Program-made: the position numbers and the translations under genes
Shown: piece by piece, positions 7,779 to 16,413 of the stretch
How the letters are laid out: each line of letters starts with the position of its first letter
Position numbering within the stretch: position 1 is the first letter of the stretch
Notes under the pieces: model-generated
Seen by the model: only the letters and a program-made list of their open reading frames with translations
Told to the model about the DNA's origin: nothing
Database searches by the model: none
NCBI GenBank assembly: GCA_903924465.1
Contig: CAIYBN010000144.1
Coordinates: forward strand, 248,001 to 312,000
Direction of reading: 5' to 3'
Source: an uncultured Myxococcales bacterium
GTDB taxonomy: Bacteria > Myxococcota_A > UBA9042
DNA: 64,000 nucleotides

Positions 7779-10274
7779 ATGTTGATGGATATCTTCAATA
7801 TCCTTGTGCTCCTTTACTTCGTGCTCCTCACGTCGGGCTACATTGCGCTTTTTGTTGCGGCTTCCGTGGGTATCATTCAGGTACGCCGCGATCTGGAGGG
7901 CAGTTCGCCGGAATCCGTGTCCATGCGCGGTCGCGCGACCTTGCCGATTTCCATTCTGGTGCCCGCCCACAACGAAGAAAAGACCGTGGTGGAATCCGTG
8001 CGCGCGCTGCTGAAGCTGCGCTATCCGGAACACGAAGTGGTGGTGGTGAACGACGGTTCGACCGACAAGACCATGAAACGGCTGCGCACCGCGTTTGCGC
8101 TCGAAGCCGTGCCCATCGATATTCGCCTGGATTTGCCGTGCAAGCCGATTCGCGCGACGTACCGTTCCGCCATCTATAACCGCCTGATCGTCATCGACAA
8201 GGAAAACGGCGGCAAAGCCGACGCACTCAACTGCGCGATCAACGCCAGCCGTTTCCCACTGGTCTGCGCCATCGATGCCGACACGCTGATCCTGCCCGAC
8301 GCCTTGTTGCGGCTGGTCCGGCCGTTCCTCACCGACGTCGACGTGGTCGCAGTCGGCGGCACCATTTGCCTCGCCAACGGTTGCACGATTGAGCGCGGCG
8401 CAGTGGTGGAAATGGGCTTGCCCAAGTCCTGGCTGGCGCGCTTTCAGGTGGTCGAATACCTCCGCGCGTTCCTGGTCGGCCGCTTGGGCTGGGACCGCAT
8501 GGGCGGCAACCTCATCATTTCCGGGGCATTTGGCCTGTTCCGCCGTTCAGCGGTCACGACGGCCGGCGGCTACGCCCACGATTCGGTCGGCGAAGACATG
8601 GAATTGGTCGCGCGCCTGCGGCACCAAATTCCCCAGTGGCTGCAAGGCCGCGCGATCGCGCACCTGCCCGATCCCGTGGCTTTCACTGAAGCTCCTGAAA
8701 ATATTCGTATTTTGGGTAACCAACGCGATCGCTGGCAGCGCGGCCTGGCCGACACGCTGTGGCGGCATCGCAAGATGGCGTTCAATCGTCGCTATGGCCC
8801 CATCGGCCTCGTGGTGATGCCCTTCTTCATCTTCTTCGAGCTGTTCGGACCGATCGTCGAACTGTTCGGCTACTTCTACTTCTCGCTGATGTTGGTCGGC
8901 GGCTTCATCGAGCCGGTCTTTACGACGCTGTTCCTGATCCTGGCCGTGCTCATCGGCTTCCTGCTCTCGCTCGGCGCCATCTTGCTGGAAGAGTTGTCGC
9001 TGTCGTTCTTCCGCGAACGCGGCGACTTGTGGCGTCTGGTGTCGGTCGCGTTGCTCGAGAACATGGGCTATCGCCAACTGATTCTCTGGTACCGCATCCG
9101 CGGGCTCTGGGGCTACCTCCGCCGTCGCAAGACGTGGGGCCGCATGACGCGCCTGGGTTTTGCCGGCGGCACGGGTCCGCGTGGCGAGCAGCGCTCCAGC
9201 GCTTTGCCGATTCTGACGACTTTGCTGCTGGCGGCCTTCGTCATGCTGCCGGTGGGTTGGCTCATCAAGCCGCGGCCGGTCGTCAAGGCGCAGATTCTCG
9301 ACAAGACGGTGCCTTTTGAGAACCGCCGCGAGCACTTGCGCCTGATGTGGCTGCTGACGCAAGCCAAAGCCCAACCGCCCAAGTCGCGTTTCATCTGGGA
9401 CGCGGTGAACGATTACGTGGGCTGGAATCCGACGACGAAAGCGCACCGCGAGTTGAACGACGCCGATCTGAAGGATCGCAATCTGCTTTTCATTTCAGAC
9501 TCCTACGGTGTGTACGTCGACGACTACGACGCGATGCCGCGGCCGGTGGCGCACTTGGAATTGTCCAAGCGCATCTTTGGCGGACTGTCGGATGCTGAAA
9601 TGGATGTCATCGAGCGTTTTGTCGCGCGCGGTGGACGAATCTGCGCAGAATTCAATACTTTTGCCACGCCGACGCCCTACAGCGCGCGGGTCCGGATGGA
9701 GAAGATCCTGCATGTAAAATGGTCGGGCTGGGCGGGTCGCCGCGTGGACGACTTCTCCGATGACCGCGAAATTGCCCAGTGGGTGCAGAAGCGCTGGGCG
9801 GAAGAGACGGGCCGACCGTATGACTTGGAAGGACCTGGCATCCTGCTGATTCACGAAGATGGCCGCGTCGTCTGCTTGCAGGAAGAGCTGGATATTCCCA
9901 AGAATCCTCTGGTTTTGACGTACGGCAAGGAGTCGGTGCCGGTGACGTACTGGTTTGACATCGACGAGGCGACGGACGCCAAGGAAGTCCGGGCGACGTA
10001 CAAGCTACACACGATGGAGCCGGGCGCAGTGCTGCTGGCCAAATTTGGCATTCCGGACGCGTTCCCGGCGATTGTGCATGATGACAAGCTCACGCACACG
10101 TACTTTGCCGGCGAAATGACCGACGCGGAGGCCAACCTCGGCCCGCCGTGGCTGGCGTTCATCCCGACGGTGCGGCGCTGGATGGCGCAGACGGGCATGG
10201 TGCCGGAAGACATTCGCCTGCTGTGGCGCGTCTACGCGCCGACCATTACCCGTGTCATCAACGGCGAAATGTGA
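7779..10274 (+). CDS. Family 2 glycosyltransferase (PgaC-like) with a C-terminal extension
   Basis: A processive polysaccharide synthase of the cellulose/PNAG synthase type, 831 residues. An N-terminal membrane helix is followed by the GT2 catalytic domain with DGS at residues 92-94, DAD at 166-168, GED at 271-273 and the QRDRW chain-gripping motif at 315-319. Several membrane helices follow (residues 340-480). After a last hydrophobic stretch near residues 480-503, about 330 further residues with no membrane segment resemble a separate globular domain (NLLFISDSYGVYVDD, DVIERFVARGGRICAEFN), perhaps of GATase-like fold. This extension is not part of PgaC. The gene follows the barrel and HEAT genes, which supports synthesis and export of one polymer. 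Confidence 0.85.
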   Translation: MLMDIFNILVLLYFVLLTSGYIALFVAASVGIIQVRRDLEGSSPESVSMRGRATLPISILVPAHNEEKTVVESVRALLKLRYPEHEVVVVNDGSTDKTMKRLRTAFALEAVPIDIRLDLPCKPIRATYRSAIYNRLIVIDKENGGKADALNCAINASRFPLVCAIDADTLILPDALLRLVRPFLTDVDVVAVGGTICLANGCTIERGAVVEMGLPKSWLARFQVVEYLRAFLVGRLGWDRMGGNLIISGAFGLFRRSAVTTAGGYAHDSVGEDMELVARLRHQIPQWLQGRAIAHLPDPVAFTEAPENIRILGNQRDRWQRGLADTLWRHRKMAFNRRYGPIGLVVMPFFIFFELFGPIVELFGYFYFSLMLVGGFIEPVFTTLFLILAVLIGFLLSLGAILLEELSLSFFRERGDLWRLVSVALLENMGYRQLILWYRIRGLWGYLRRRKTWGRMTRLGFAGGTGPRGEQRSSALPILTTLLLAAFVMLPVGWLIKPRPVVKAQILDKTVPFENRREHLRLMWLLTQAKAQPPKSRFIWDAVNDYVGWNPTTKAHRELNDADLKDRNLLFISDSYGVYVDDYDAMPRPVAHLELSKRIFGGLSDAEMDVIERFVARGGRICAEFNTFATPTPYSARVRMEKILHVKWSGWAGRRVDDFSDDREIAQWVQKRWAEETGRPYDLEGPGILLIHEDGRVVCLQEELDIPKNPLVLTYGKESVPVTYWFDIDEATDAKEVRATYKLHTMEPGAVLLAKFGIPDAFPAIVHDDKLTHTYFAGEMTDAEANLGPPWLAFIPTVRRWMAQTGMVPEDIRLLWRVYAPTITRVINGEM

Positions 10275-11577
10275 ACGCCTGCGGCGCGTGATTCGCCACT
10301 GTTTGCTCGCTTGCGTGGCGCTCGCGGCGGTTCTGTTGCCGGCGTGCGCGGCGACCCGCCTGCTGCGCGCGGACTTGCCGGCACGCTGTGAAGCGCCGAA
10401 CGCACCAGTTCTGCTTCAGGAGGCGCGGCGTGGGCTCGTCCTGGAAGCGTATCGACCACGGCCGCTTTACGATCTCGACGGCGAAAACCGTCCCGTCGTG
10501 TTTCGTGGTGGTGCGTGGCCAGACGACGCGCTGGCGGTCCTGAGCTATCCGGATCCACAGCGATTTTCGGGCGGAAACGACGATTTTCGGCGCATGGCGC
10601 ATCGTTCCTTTCTCTACGACAACGCGCTGATGGCGCTGTGGCTCGTGCACGACCACGATGTGCCGCGCGCCCGACGGATCCTGTCGACGGTCGCGGCGCT
10701 ACAGCATCCCGATGGTGCGTGGGGCTTCAGTTTTCATGCGGGCCCGGATGACGGCTACTACAACGCCGCTTATGTGCGCACGGGCACCGTCGCCTGGGTC
10801 GTGTATGCCCTCGCGCACTATCGCCAAGCCAGCGGCGACGCGCAGTTCGATGACACACTCCGGCGCGCTGTGCTGTGGCTCCTGCGCCAGGCGGATCCAC
10901 TGACGGGCTTGTTTCGCGCGGGTTCTGGTCGCTGGATCGACGCTGCGCACTTCTCGCCCGCGTGGCCGGCGCAGTTCATCGCCACCGAACACCAGGTCGA
11001 CACGTGGTTCGCGCTGCAAGCTGTCACTCGCGCCTGGCCGGACTTTGCCGCGACGCAACATCTCCCGGCGATCCTGACGCGTTTGGCGGCGGGCATGGAT
11101 GAGCGGCTGTGGCTCCCGGCGGAACTGCGGTTTGCCCAAGGGCTGGCGAATGGCCGAACGGATGGCCAGAGTGCGTTGGATGCGGCCGGAACCTGGTCCG
11201 CGCTCTGGCTCCTGGCGCAGGGGGATCGCGACCGGGCTCAGCAAGTCCTCGCCTGGGTGGCGCGCGAACACGCGGCGCATGTGGATGGCTGGCCGGGTTG
11301 GCGACCGTACCGCAAGGGCCCGCCCGACACGTGGTTCGTCGAAGGGAGCATCGCGCAGCCGCTGGCCCGCTGGCGTCTCGGCCAAGTGGATCGCGCCCAA
11401 CAGTTGTGGCAACCGCTGATGCAACTGGCATGCATGGGCGGGCTGCCCTTGGTTTACGCGCCAAATTGGCACGCTGACTTTGCCCTCTCGCCCGCGGCCG
11501 CGCCGACCCTTTGGCTGCTGATTGCCGGACAGGAACTGATCGAAGGTCACACGCCGTGGTTCTGGACAGAACGGTAG
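10252..11577 (+). CDS. Lipoprotein with a predicted helical-toroid (glycosidase-like) domain
   Basis: The 441-residue product has a lipoprotein signal, LAAVLLPACAATR, with the modified cysteine in the lipobox LPAC. The rest is repetitive helices with aromatic and Gly-rich loops, for example QHPDGAWGFSFH, DDGYYNAAYVRTGTVAWVVY and EHQVDTWFALQAV, the pattern of six-hairpin or alpha-toroid glycosidases and lyases. It overlaps the end of the glycosyltransferase by 23 bases from the GTG at 10252; a second GTG at 10288 would remove the overlap and give a shorter n-region. A role in trimming or modifying the polymer made by the cluster is likely but unproven, and no catalytic residues can be named. 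Confidence 0.65.
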   Translation: MSSTAKCERLRRVIRHCLLACVALAAVLLPACAATRLLRADLPARCEAPNAPVLLQEARRGLVLEAYRPRPLYDLDGENRPVVFRGGAWPDDALAVLSYPDPQRFSGGNDDFRRMAHRSFLYDNALMALWLVHDHDVPRARRILSTVAALQHPDGAWGFSFHAGPDDGYYNAAYVRTGTVAWVVYALAHYRQASGDAQFDDTLRRAVLWLLRQADPLTGLFRAGSGRWIDAAHFSPAWPAQFIATEHQVDTWFALQAVTRAWPDFAATQHLPAILTRLAAGMDERLWLPAELRFAQGLANGRTDGQSALDAAGTWSALWLLAQGDRDRAQQVLAWVAREHAAHVDGWPGWRPYRKGPPDTWFVEGSIAQPLARWRLGQVDRAQQLWQPLMQLACMGGLPLVYAPNWHADFALSPAAAPTLWLLIAGQELIEGHTPWFWTER

Positions 11578-11611
11578 CCGGAAATGCTGGCGCCCGTTAG
11601 ACTGGTTGCCC

Positions 11612-12538
11612 ATGATGCACGTGTTTCTGGATTCCAAACGTTTTCCCTCCCGGCAGAACCGCAAACCCATCCTGCCGCGCGCGCCGTTCGGACTGCGCAT
11701 GGAATGGTCGGTTTTGGTTCGTTGGGCGCGCCATCTGAACATCCACCCCAATGACCTTTTTCTGTTCGCCACGGCGCAGGAGGCCATGAACGCAGCGGTG
11801 CGGGCGGTGATGGCGCCGACGGACGTGGCGCTGGTGGCCCGACCCATGGACGAAGATTGGCTAACGGCCGTGCTTGCCATCGGCGCGCGCTATGTGGACG
11901 TCGGCCGACGTTTCGATGGGCCGACGCCGGTGGGCGGCTGGCATCGGCCGGCAGCGGAGCGCGCCGCAGCAGCTCATGACGAGGCCATCGCCATTGTCGA
12001 GTCACCCATCTGGAGCGGAGCGGACGATGTCGAGGCGATCGCCGGGCTGCCGTTGCGCGCGGTGGTGATCGACGCGCGACGGACCGAGGATTGCTGGGGA
12101 GCGCAAGTCCCGGCGGCGCGCAAGTCCTTGACGCTCATCGCGCTGCGCGACCCGGATCAGCCTTGCGAGCCCCTCGTGTGCGGGTTGGTTGTGCCCACGT
12201 TGAGCGGCGTCGGGTTGCGCGTAGCGGTGGGTCCGACCCGTCTGCCCAGGGTCATCGCGGATCGGGCCACAGCGGTCTTGCACAGTCTGGCGCTGCAGCC
12301 GGACTGGCCCGCGCCCATGCTCGCCCAGCTTCAGGTCCGTTATGCTGCCTGGCACGCGGCGATGGTCGATCGTCCAGGCGTACAGGTCCTGGGGCGTTGC
12401 GGCTTGGAGGCAGCGGCCTTGTGCCATGCCGGTGATGGCCCGCAGATCGCGGATGCCATCGCGACCGATTTTCCGTCGATTCGCGCATCGCGGGTCGCGG
12501 GCATGCGCGGGCTTCTGACGGTCGACTTGCTGAGCTAA
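11612..12538 (+). CDS. Aminotransferase class I/II fold protein, apparently without the PLP lysine
   Basis: A 308-residue protein, starting at the ATG at 11612. The order of motifs follows histidinol-phosphate aminotransferase-like enzymes: a glycine/serine-loop analogue FLFATAQEAMNAAVRAV, a strand-turn analogue DVALVARPMDEDWLTAVLAI, the VVID strand (AVVIDARRTEDCWG), and the GLR strand (SGVGLRVAVGP). In active enzymes a Ser-Lys lies between the last two, with Lys binding pyridoxal phosphate. Here that stretch, LIALRDPDQPCEPLVCGLV, has no lysine. The protein is also short. It may be a non-catalytic relative, or the resemblance may be only structural. It is separated from the preceding gene by 34 bases and is convergent with the phosphate transporter. 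Confidence 0.5.
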   Translation: MMHVFLDSKRFPSRQNRKPILPRAPFGLRMEWSVLVRWARHLNIHPNDLFLFATAQEAMNAAVRAVMAPTDVALVARPMDEDWLTAVLAIGARYVDVGRRFDGPTPVGGWHRPAAERAAAAHDEAIAIVESPIWSGADDVEAIAGLPLRAVVIDARRTEDCWGAQVPAARKSLTLIALRDPDQPCEPLVCGLVVPTLSGVGLRVAVGPTRLPRVIADRATAVLHSLALQPDWPAPMLAQLQVRYAAWHAAMVDRPGVQVLGRCGLEAAALCHAGDGPQIADAIATDFPSIRASRVAGMRGLLTVDLLS

Positions 12539-12553
12539 CCGCGTTTCCGGCGA

Positions 12554-13654
12554 TCAGTGGCCAAGCACGTGGCTCAGCCCGACGTAGAGCAGTGCGCCCA
12601 GTCCAGCGGACACCGGCAGCGTCAACACCCATGCGATCAGGATGTTACCCGCCACGCCCCAGCGAACGGCACTGAGGCGCTTCGACGCGCCAACACCCAT
12701 GATGGACGAAGAAATGACGTGCGTGGTCGACACCGGCGCCTTCAACCACGAAGCGGTGAGGATCACGATCGCGCCGGCGCTCTCTGCGGCAAATCCGTGA
12801 ATTGGCTGTAGTTTGATGATCTTGCTGCCCATCGTGCGGATGATCCGCCAGCCGCCGGCCGCCGTTCCTGCAGCCATCGCTGCGGCACAGGCGCCAATGA
12901 CCCAAAACGGCACCACCAGTTCGCCGCGCTGCTGATAGGCCGCCAGATTCAGCCAGGTCGGCTGGGACGCCGTATGCTTGGCGTAATAGGCCACCAGCGA
13001 CATCGTCACCACGCCCATCGCCTTCTGCGCATCGTTGGAGCCATGCGAGAGCGCCATCGCACTGGCCGACAGCAGCTGCAGGTGCCGGAACACGCTGTTG
13101 ACCTTGGAAGGCCCTTTGCGCCGGACGATCCAGGTCAGTCCAACCATGATGATGAAGCCGATGAGAAAGCCGGCGATCGGCGAAAAGATGAGGCCCATCG
13201 TGACTTTGGAGACGCCCTTGGAGTGCATGAGCGTCATGAACGCGTCGAACAGGTTGGCGTCCTCATCCATGACCCGGTGACAGGCCACGGCGCCGATCAG
13301 GCCGCCGACCAGCGTGTGGCTGGATGAGGACGGCAAGCCGAGCGACCACGTGATCAGGTTCCAGATGATGCCGGCCATCAGCGCGCAAACGACCACGGTT
13401 TGGGTGATGGTGGACGGATCGGCGATGTCGCCGCCGATGGTCTTGGCGACGCCGGTGCCGAGGAACGCCCCGCCGAAGTTGAAGACGGCCGCGAGCATGA
13501 CCGCGGTGCGCGGCGACAGGACGTTCGTCGAAACGACCGTCGCGATCGCGTTGGCAGTGTCGTGGAATCCGTTGATGTAGTCGAAAACGAGCGCCGTGAC
13601 GACGACAACGATCAGGAGGACAAACGGATCGACCAGCACGGTGGCGTCAGCCAT
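12554..13654 (-). CDS. Inorganic phosphate transporter, PiT family
   Basis: A 366-residue integral membrane protein that couples phosphate uptake to cations or protons. Both copies of the PiT signature are present: FDYINGFHDTANAIATVVST near the N terminus and MALSHGSNDAQKAMGVV in the second half, together with the GLPSSSSHTLVGG and KAPVSTTHVISSSIMGVG loops. About ten hydrophobic helices can be seen. Its start overlaps the stop of the upstream DUF47 gene by eight bases, the usual arrangement for PiT and its PhoU-like partner. Confidence 0.95.
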   Translation of the reverse strand: MADATVLVDPFVLLIVVVVTALVFDYINGFHDTANAIATVVSTNVLSPRTAVMLAAVFNFGGAFLGTGVAKTIGGDIADPSTITQTVVVCALMAGIIWNLITWSLGLPSSSSHTLVGGLIGAVACHRVMDEDANLFDAFMTLMHSKGVSKVTMGLIFSPIAGFLIGFIIMVGLTWIVRRKGPSKVNSVFRHLQLLSASAMALSHGSNDAQKAMGVVTMSLVAYYAKHTASQPTWLNLAAYQQRGELVVPFWVIGACAAAMAAGTAAGGWRIIRTMGSKIIKLQPIHGFAAESAGAIVILTASWLKAPVSTTHVISSSIMGVGASKRLSAVRWGVAGNILIAWVLTLPVSAGLGALLYVGLSHVLGH

Positions 13655-14294
13655 GCTTCACGACCACGGAACGAATCAGATCGCACACGTCGTCGCAGGC
13701 ATCGATGGCCTTTTCCAGCGAGTCGAGAATTTCCTTCTCGCGGATCAGGTCGATGGGTTCTGGCGGCGACTGAAACAGCCGGCCCACGGCGTTGCGGTAG
13801 GCGGTATCGCCTTCGTTCTCCAGCGCGTGGACGCGAACAAACCAGACGTGCAGCTCCGAATGGTTGTCGCCAGACCGCAGCAGCTGCACGCAATGGGCCA
13901 CCGCGTGCGCGGACTCACGCGTGATCCGCACGAGATCACGCATCGCATCCGTCAGCACGCCAACGCGGTAGATCACGATGAGACCGGCCGTTTCTTCCAT
14001 CAAATCGATGATGTCGTCCAAGGCGGACACCAGCGCATGCAGGTCCTCGCGGTCAATCGGCGTGACGAAGGTCTTGTCGAGTTCGTCATAGACAACGTGT
14101 GCAATTTCATCGCCTTCGTGCTCAATCCGGCGCATCGCTTCCGACACCCGGGCAAAGTCCTCCGCAGTTTCCGCCGACGACAATTTGGCGAACTCATCGG
14201 CGCCAATGGTCAGGTTACGCGCCAGCGCGTCCAGGTAGCCGAAGAAGCGATTCTCTTGTGGTAACAATGCCTTGATAATACGGTCGAGCCACAT
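13647..14294 (-). CDS. DUF47 family PhoU-like protein
   Basis: A 215-residue helical protein of the DUF47/PhoU-like group that accompanies PiT transporters and is thought to regulate them. Recognisable features are the long helices with EGDEIAHVVYDELDKTFVTP, the PIDREDLHALVSALDDIIDLMEE core with its acidic metal-binding residues, and a C-terminal HALENEGDTAYRNAVG repeat of the first EGD motif. It is the first gene of the pair; the region upstream is shared with a divergently read lipoprotein gene, so a promoter probably lies between 14295 and 14459. Confidence 0.9.
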   Translation of the reverse strand: MWLDRIIKALLPQENRFFGYLDALARNLTIGADEFAKLSSAETAEDFARVSEAMRRIEHEGDEIAHVVYDELDKTFVTPIDREDLHALVSALDDIIDLMEETAGLIVIYRVGVLTDAMRDLVRITRESAHAVAHCVQLLRSGDNHSELHVWFVRVHALENEGDTAYRNAVGRLFQSPPEPIDLIREKEILDSLEKAIDACDDVCDLIRSVVVKHG

Positions 14295-14459
14295 GCGGTT
14301 GCCTTGGCGCGTCGGACGGGCGCGCTTTGCGGCTGAGTATCGGTGAGGTTCGCTCCGGCGTCACCCCTTCGTCGCGGGAATGTCGCATTTCAGGTGGCCC
14401 TGTCGGGAATCACACATTCGTTTGACCACATCGCCCTGCGCGTTTACGCTCTTGCGGCG

Positions 14460-15716
14460 ATGAGCGGAACTGCAATCCATCCTGTGCGATCCATGGCCCA
14501 CTGCAGTGGCCTCGCGCTCCTGCTTCTGGCGGTGTCCGCGTGCCAGCCCGACCACGCGCCGTCCGGGTCACCGGTTGTGCTCGCCCGCCATATCGACCAA
14601 CTGCTGGACGACCCGAGCGGTTTGCCGCGTGAAGCTACGGCTGGACAAGCCGCGGAAGCGACGCCGACCCAATTGCCAGCCGCGAACACGCCGACGCCAG
14701 AGCGGCCGGACGCGGGTCCGACTGTGGTCGATGTGACACAGCCGCCGGATATTCAGCCCGCGCCGGATGTGCAGGCGACGCCAGACGTGAAACCGCTGCC
14801 CGATGTGATCGCTGAACCGGACGTGCATCTGGCGCCAGACGTTCAGCTGAAGCCCGATGTCTCCGCCAAGCCCGACGTGAGTTTGCCGCCGATCGTGCCC
14901 ATTCCCGTGCGGCGCGATGGCACACCGATCGTCAAGGCGGGCGCGCCGGGCAAGCCGGAACCAACCGCCCAGCCCCTGCCGGTCACCAAGCCCGCCAAGG
15001 CGGCGAAGTTGAGCGCAGCGGAGCGCAAGAAACAGGCCAAGGTGGCGGCGGCAACAGCCAAGGCCGAGGCGAAGGCGGCGGCCAAGAAGGCCCAGGCGGA
15101 CAAGAAGAAGAAGGCCCAGGCACAGCTTCGCGAGGCGAAGAAACGCGCCGCAGCGGCCAAGCAGAAGAAGGTCGAAGCGAAGAAAGCGGCGCTGGCAGCC
15201 AAAAAGGCGGCGGCGTGGGCGCGCAAGCATCCCAATGCGCCAAAGCCAGAACCCGCGGCGAAAGCGGAGCTGAACAAGTCTGCCAAGACCGAGCCGGCCA
15301 AGCCAGAACCCGCAAAGACGGTGAAAGCGGAGGCCGCCAAGCCTGAGCCGCCCGTTGCGGCAACGCCACAAGGCGGGGGGGACGCGACGGAGCTCTTTTT
15401 CAGCGGCAAACGCAAGGCAGACGCAGGCGATTTTCGGGGTGCGATTGAAGAATTCAAAGCCGCGCAAGCCGCGCGCCCCAGTCCGCGCACGTTGACCGCC
15501 TTGGGTCGCGCCTATTTTGACGCCGGTGAAATGGCGGCTGCTGCCGCGGTGTTGCGCAAAGCGGGTAACCACGACGACGCACAATTGCTGCTCGGCACGC
15601 TGTATCAGCAAATGGACAAGCCGGACAAGGCGCGCAAGGTCTATGAAGAGTTCCTGAAAGTGCACCCGGATCACGCCAAAGCGGACTGGGTGCGCAAGTT
15701 GTTGAAGACACTGTAG
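14460..15716 (+). CDS. Lipoprotein with DVxxxP repeats, Lys/Ala-rich coil and C-terminal TPR
   Basis: The product (418 residues from the ATG at 14460) has a lipoprotein signal, LALLLLAVSACQPD. Residues 97-144 are eight exact hexapeptide units of the form DVxxxP, encoded by eight 18-base units. A highly charged segment of about 110 residues follows, made mostly of Lys, Ala, Glu and Gln, which should form a long coil, and the last 100 residues are TPR units (FRGAIEEFKAAQAARPSPRT, KPDKARKVYEEFLKVHPDHA). Proline-rich repeat and coil resemble a spacer through the periplasm or peptidoglycan, with the TPR as a binding end. A second start at 14493 is possible. Function unknown. Confidence 0.75.
   Translation: MSGTAIHPVRSMAHCSGLALLLLAVSACQPDHAPSGSPVVLARHIDQLLDDPSGLPREATAGQAAEATPTQLPAANTPTPERPDAGPTVVDVTQPPDIQPAPDVQATPDVKPLPDVIAEPDVHLAPDVQLKPDVSAKPDVSLPPIVPIPVRRDGTPIVKAGAPGKPEPTAQPLPVTKPAKAAKLSAAERKKQAKVAAATAKAEAKAAAKKAQADKKKKAQAQLREAKKRAAAAKQKKVEAKKAALAAKKAAAWARKHPNAPKPEPAAKAELNKSAKTEPAKPEPAKTVKAEAAKPEPPVAATPQGGGDATELFFSGKRKADAGDFRGAIEEFKAAQAARPSPRTLTALGRAYFDAGEMAAAAAVLRKAGNHDDAQLLLGTLYQQMDKPDKARKVYEEFLKVHPDHAKADWVRKLLKTL
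14748..14891 (+). repeat. Eight tandem 18-base units encoding DVxxxP
   Basis: Eight in-frame hexapeptide repeats, each Asp-Val/Ile, three variable residues and Pro. Codons differ between units (GAT/GAC, GTG/GTC/GTT), so the protein pattern is conserved more than the DNA. It lies in the lipoprotein gene at 14460. Confidence 0.9.
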
Positions 15717-15774
15717 CCGCTCGATCTGTGGCGGCTGCTTTGGCAGCGATGCCGTGGCGTCGCGCGGATCCGAC

Positions 15775-16407
15775 ATGAGGCAAAATACGATGCGGTTGAC
15801 GGCTTGCTGTGGATTCCTGATGTTGGGCCTGCTGGCGTCCGCGTGTGGCAAATCAGCCGGTTCCACTTCCGCGGCACCTCGCGCAGAGCCAGCACCAGCG
15901 ACAGCGCTGCCGCTTGCACCGACCGCCTCCGCGGGCAATGTGACGGCACAGCCAAGCGAATTCATTGCCACGAACACCGCAGATCCGAATTGCCCCGATT
16001 GTCGGCGGCCGGATGCCAGCAATGGCCGTGATGTTGTCGTGAAACCGCTGGACCCGGCGTTTCGCGACGATTTGCAGCTGACCATCACGCTGACGTGTCA
16101 GCTTTTGGAAGACGGTGTGGCGATTCTGGAGAGCCATGCCAAGGAACCTGCCTCGGCGGAAGCGGCGCTGGTCGCCTATCGCGAAAAGCACAAAGCGCAT
16201 CTGGCTGAACTCGCGGTCAAGACCCGCGACATGGCGGTCCGGCTCAAGGCGTTGGGATTTGAATCCGACATCCCGGACGAAGTGAAGAAGGATTACGAAG
16301 AGCGAATGGGCAAAGCGCTGACGCGTCTGGAGGCGATTCGCGCCGTCTACGCCAAGCAGCCGGCAGTGCTGGAGGCATTCGGCCCGTTCATCCGTTCGCC
16401 CGAGTAG
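15775..16407 (+). CDS. Hypothetical lipoprotein
   Basis: A 210-residue protein with a clear lipoprotein signal (GFLMLGLLASACGKS) after the ATG at 15775. A low-complexity Ala/Pro/Thr linker and a CPDC pair around residue 73 precede a helical second half with YREKHKAHLAELAVKTRDM and DYEERMGKALTRLEAIRAVY. It resembles small helical lipoproteins of Myxococcota with no assigned function. It sits between the repeat lipoprotein and the rhomboid gene on the same strand, with six bases to the latter. Confidence 0.75.
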   Translation: MRQNTMRLTACCGFLMLGLLASACGKSAGSTSAAPRAEPAPATALPLAPTASAGNVTAQPSEFIATNTADPNCPDCRRPDASNGRDVVVKPLDPAFRDDLQLTITLTCQLLEDGVAILESHAKEPASAEAALVAYREKHKAHLAELAVKTRDMAVRLKALGFESDIPDEVKKDYEERMGKALTRLEAIRAVYAKQPAVLEAFGPFIRSPE

Positions 16408-16413
16408 CGACCC

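Noticed and set aside
10699-11880. Minus-strand frame of 393 codons across the toroid lipoprotein gene
   Set aside because: It crosses the gene boundary and has no recognisable sequence; coupling and lipobox support the plus strand.
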